64,000 nt of DNA, from assembly GCF_021502675.1 (NCBI RefSeq), contig NZ_JAKFHA010000002.1, positions 111,670-175,669 on the forward strand, given 5' to 3'. The position numbers and the translations under genes were made by a program. Shown here in pieces: positions 62,573-64,000 of the stretch. A model generated the notes under the pieces. It did no database searches. It was given only the letters and a program-made list of their open reading frames with translations, and was not told the DNA's origin. Positions within the stretch are counted from its first letter, which is position 1. Each line of letters begins with the position of its first letter. Source of the stretch: Yinghuangia soli (GTDB lineage Bacteria; Actinomycetota; Actinomycetes; Streptomycetales; Streptomycetaceae).

Positions 62573-64000
62573 GGCGCGCCTCCCGCCACGTGGTCGAGCG
62601 GGCTGCCGAGCGTGCCGGCGCCCAGGTCGGCGGGGCCGACGCCGGCGCGCAGCGCGGTGAACAGCTCGCGTCCGGTGCCCACCCACTCGGTGTCGGACGG
62701 GGCCGCACCGGTGGCCGGGCGGGCCGCGAACTCGGCCTCCGGGACGTCGATGCGGAGCGTGCCGGCGACCGCGTCCAAGGTCACCACGTCGCCGTCCCGC
62801 ACCCGGGCGAGCGGACCGCCGGCGGCCGCTTCGGGGGTGCAGTGGATGGCGGCGGGGATCTTGCCGGACGCACCGGACAGGCGGCCGTCGGTGACCAGCG
62901 CGACCGCGTGGCCGCGGTCCTGCAGGACGCCGAGCGCCGGGATGAGCTTGTGCAGTTCGGGCATGCCGTTGGCGCGCGGGCCCTGGTAGCGCAGCACCGC
63001 GACGACGTCGCGGTCCAGCTCGCCGGCCTCGAAGGCGGCGGTGAACTCGGCCTGGCCGTCGAAGACCCGGGCAGGCGCGCTGACGATGTGGTGCTCGGCG
63101 GCGACCGCGGAGACCTTCACCACGGAACGGCCCAGGTCGCCGTCCAGCATGCGCAGGCCGCCGTCGGGCGCGAACGGGTCGTCGTACGGGCGCAGCACGT
63201 CCGTGTCCAGGCTCTTCGCCGGGCCGTCGCGCCAGGCCAGCTTGCCGTCCTCGAGGTACGGCTCCTGGCGGTAGCGGTCCAGGCCGGGGCCCGCGACCGT
63301 CTTGACGTCCGCGTGCAGCAGCCCGCCGTCGAGCAGCGTGCCGATCAGGAACGCGGTGCCGCCCGCGGCGTGGAAGTGGTTGATGTCCGCCGGTCCGTTC
63401 GGGTACATCCGGGCCAGCAGCGGGACCACCGTGGACAGTTCGGCGAAGTCGTCCCAGGTGAGCTGGATGCCCGCGGCCGCGGCGATGGCCACCAAGTGCA
63501 GCGTCAGGTTGGTCGAGCCGCCCGTGGCGAGCAGCGCGACGACCGCATTGACCAGGGCCTTCTCGTCGACGACCTCGGCAATCGGGGTGTAGTCGCGCAC
63601 CAGCGTCGCCGGGTCGCCGAGCGCGGTGGTCGCGGCGACGCGCGCACCTGCGGCGTCGGTCAGCGCGGCGCGCAGCGGCTGGTCGGGGTGCACGAAGCTG
63701 GCACCGGGGAGGTGCAGGCCGAGCACCTCCATGAGGAGCTGGTTGGTGTTCGCGGTGCCGTAGAAGGTGCAGGTGCCGATGCCGTGGTACGCCTTGGCCT
63801 CGGCATCCAGCAGCTCCTCGCGGGTGGCCTTGCCCTCGGCGAAGCGCTGGCGGACCCGCGCCTTCTCCTTGTTGGGGAGGCCGGAGGACATCGGACCGGC
63901 CGGCACGAACACGGTCGGCAGGTGCCCGAAGGACAGCGCGCCGATGACCAGGCCCGGCACGATCTTGTCGCACACGCCGAGCATCAGCGTGCCGTCGAAC
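62569..64000 (-). CDS. edd: phosphogluconate dehydratase (N-terminus outside window)
   Basis: 477 residues visible; the full enzyme is ~600, so the start lies beyond 64000. It dehydrates 6-phosphogluconate to KDPG with an iron-sulfur cluster (IlvD/Edd family). Visible motifs are [12 protein letters not shown], the cluster-region [13 protein letters not shown], and [48 protein letters not shown]. The choice of Edd over IlvD rests on the context with eda and glk and on the [21 protein letters not shown] stretch. It is the first gene of the operon as far as the window shows. Confidence 0.93.
   Translation of the reverse strand, partial: FDGTLMLGVCDKIVPGLVIGALSFGHLPTVFVPAGPMSSGLPNKEKARVRQRFAEGKATREELLDAEAKAYHGIGTCTFYGTANTNQLLMEVLGLHLPGASFVHPDQPLRAALTDAAGARVAATTALGDPATLVRDYTPIAEVVDEKALVNAVVALLATGGSTNLTLHLVAIAAAAGIQLTWDDFAELSTVVPLLARMYPNGPADINHFHAAGGTAFLIGTLLDGGLLHADVKTVAGPGLDRYRQEPYLEDGKLAWRDGPAKSLDTDVLRPYDDPFAPDGGLRMLDGDLGRSVVKVSAVAAEHHIVSAPARVFDGQAEFTAAFEAGELDRDVVAVLRYQGPRANGMPELHKLIPALGVLQDRGHAVALVTDGRLSGASGKIPAAIHCTPEAAAGGPLARVRDGDVVTLDAVAGTLRIDVPEAEFAARPATGAAPSDTEWVGTGRELFTALRAGVGPADLGAGTLGSPLDHVAGGAP

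Overview
The window looks like chromosomal DNA of a high-GC Gram-positive actinomycete of the Streptomyces type. It has very GC-rich third codon positions and many GTG starts. It also carries XRE/DUF397 regulator pairs, a mycothiol-type DinB/MDMPI protein, a fused cydCD gene, and LacI-hisC-cydA-cydB-cydCD order, which I recall from Streptomyces coelicolor. Nothing here fixes the genus. No rRNA, tRNA, CRISPR array, transposase or phage gene was seen. Three blocks of G/C homopolymer (1-72, 16798-16910, 27629-27701) look like base-calling or assembly failures. At least one replaces a strong terminator hairpin.

1-9.5 kb is a patchwork of small units: an HTH regulator overlapping a CYTH protein, an orphan zinc-ribbon protein, a TPR protein, a TetR/Rossmann-oxidoreductase pair sharing a near-perfect 47-bp operator, a VOC protein, an alpha/beta hydrolase, and a SnoaL/LysR pair. 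9.5-11.5 kb holds thiC behind a TPP riboswitch whose closing helix touches the start codon. 11.7-19.7 kb is a tandem family of three large secreted LGFP-repeat proteins on the minus strand. They share promoters and leaders, and the first two have almost identical C-termini. 20-23.4 kb has a membrane protein, a PPP-like phosphoesterase and a LacI regulator.

23.6-31.3 kb holds hisC and the cytochrome bd locus cydA-cydB-cydCD behind two Rex-like operators. 31.4-39.6 kb has an ECF sigma factor with a SnoaL-like tail, a VOC protein, a convergent DevS/DevR-type two-component pair, and the branched-chain 2-oxoacid dehydrogenase operon bkdA-bkdB-bkdC, which has no E3 gene. The region suggests a link between low-oxygen or redox sensing, respiration and branched-chain acid oxidation.

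39.6-56.8 kb has two secreted proteins (one an M64-type metallopeptidase), an MDMPI/DinB protein, a carbon-nitrogen hydrolase, an XRE/DUF397 pair facing a small Cys-rich peptide and a PCMT-like methyltransferase, a thioredoxin/NHL protein, an M18 aminopeptidase, an acyl-CoA dehydrogenase, an SseB-like protein, a BenE transporter, and a second XRE and DUF397 in unusual convergent order. A 23-residue gene at 56730-56801 matches ribosomal protein bL37.

56.9-64 kb has an N-acyl-amino-acid amidohydrolase divergent from a TetR gene over a palindromic operator, an AraC regulator, a cluster of hairpins, and the Entner-Doudoroff operon edd-glk-eda. Its genes are joined by 4-base start/stop overlaps, and edd runs off the window end. 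Terminator hairpins separate most convergent units.
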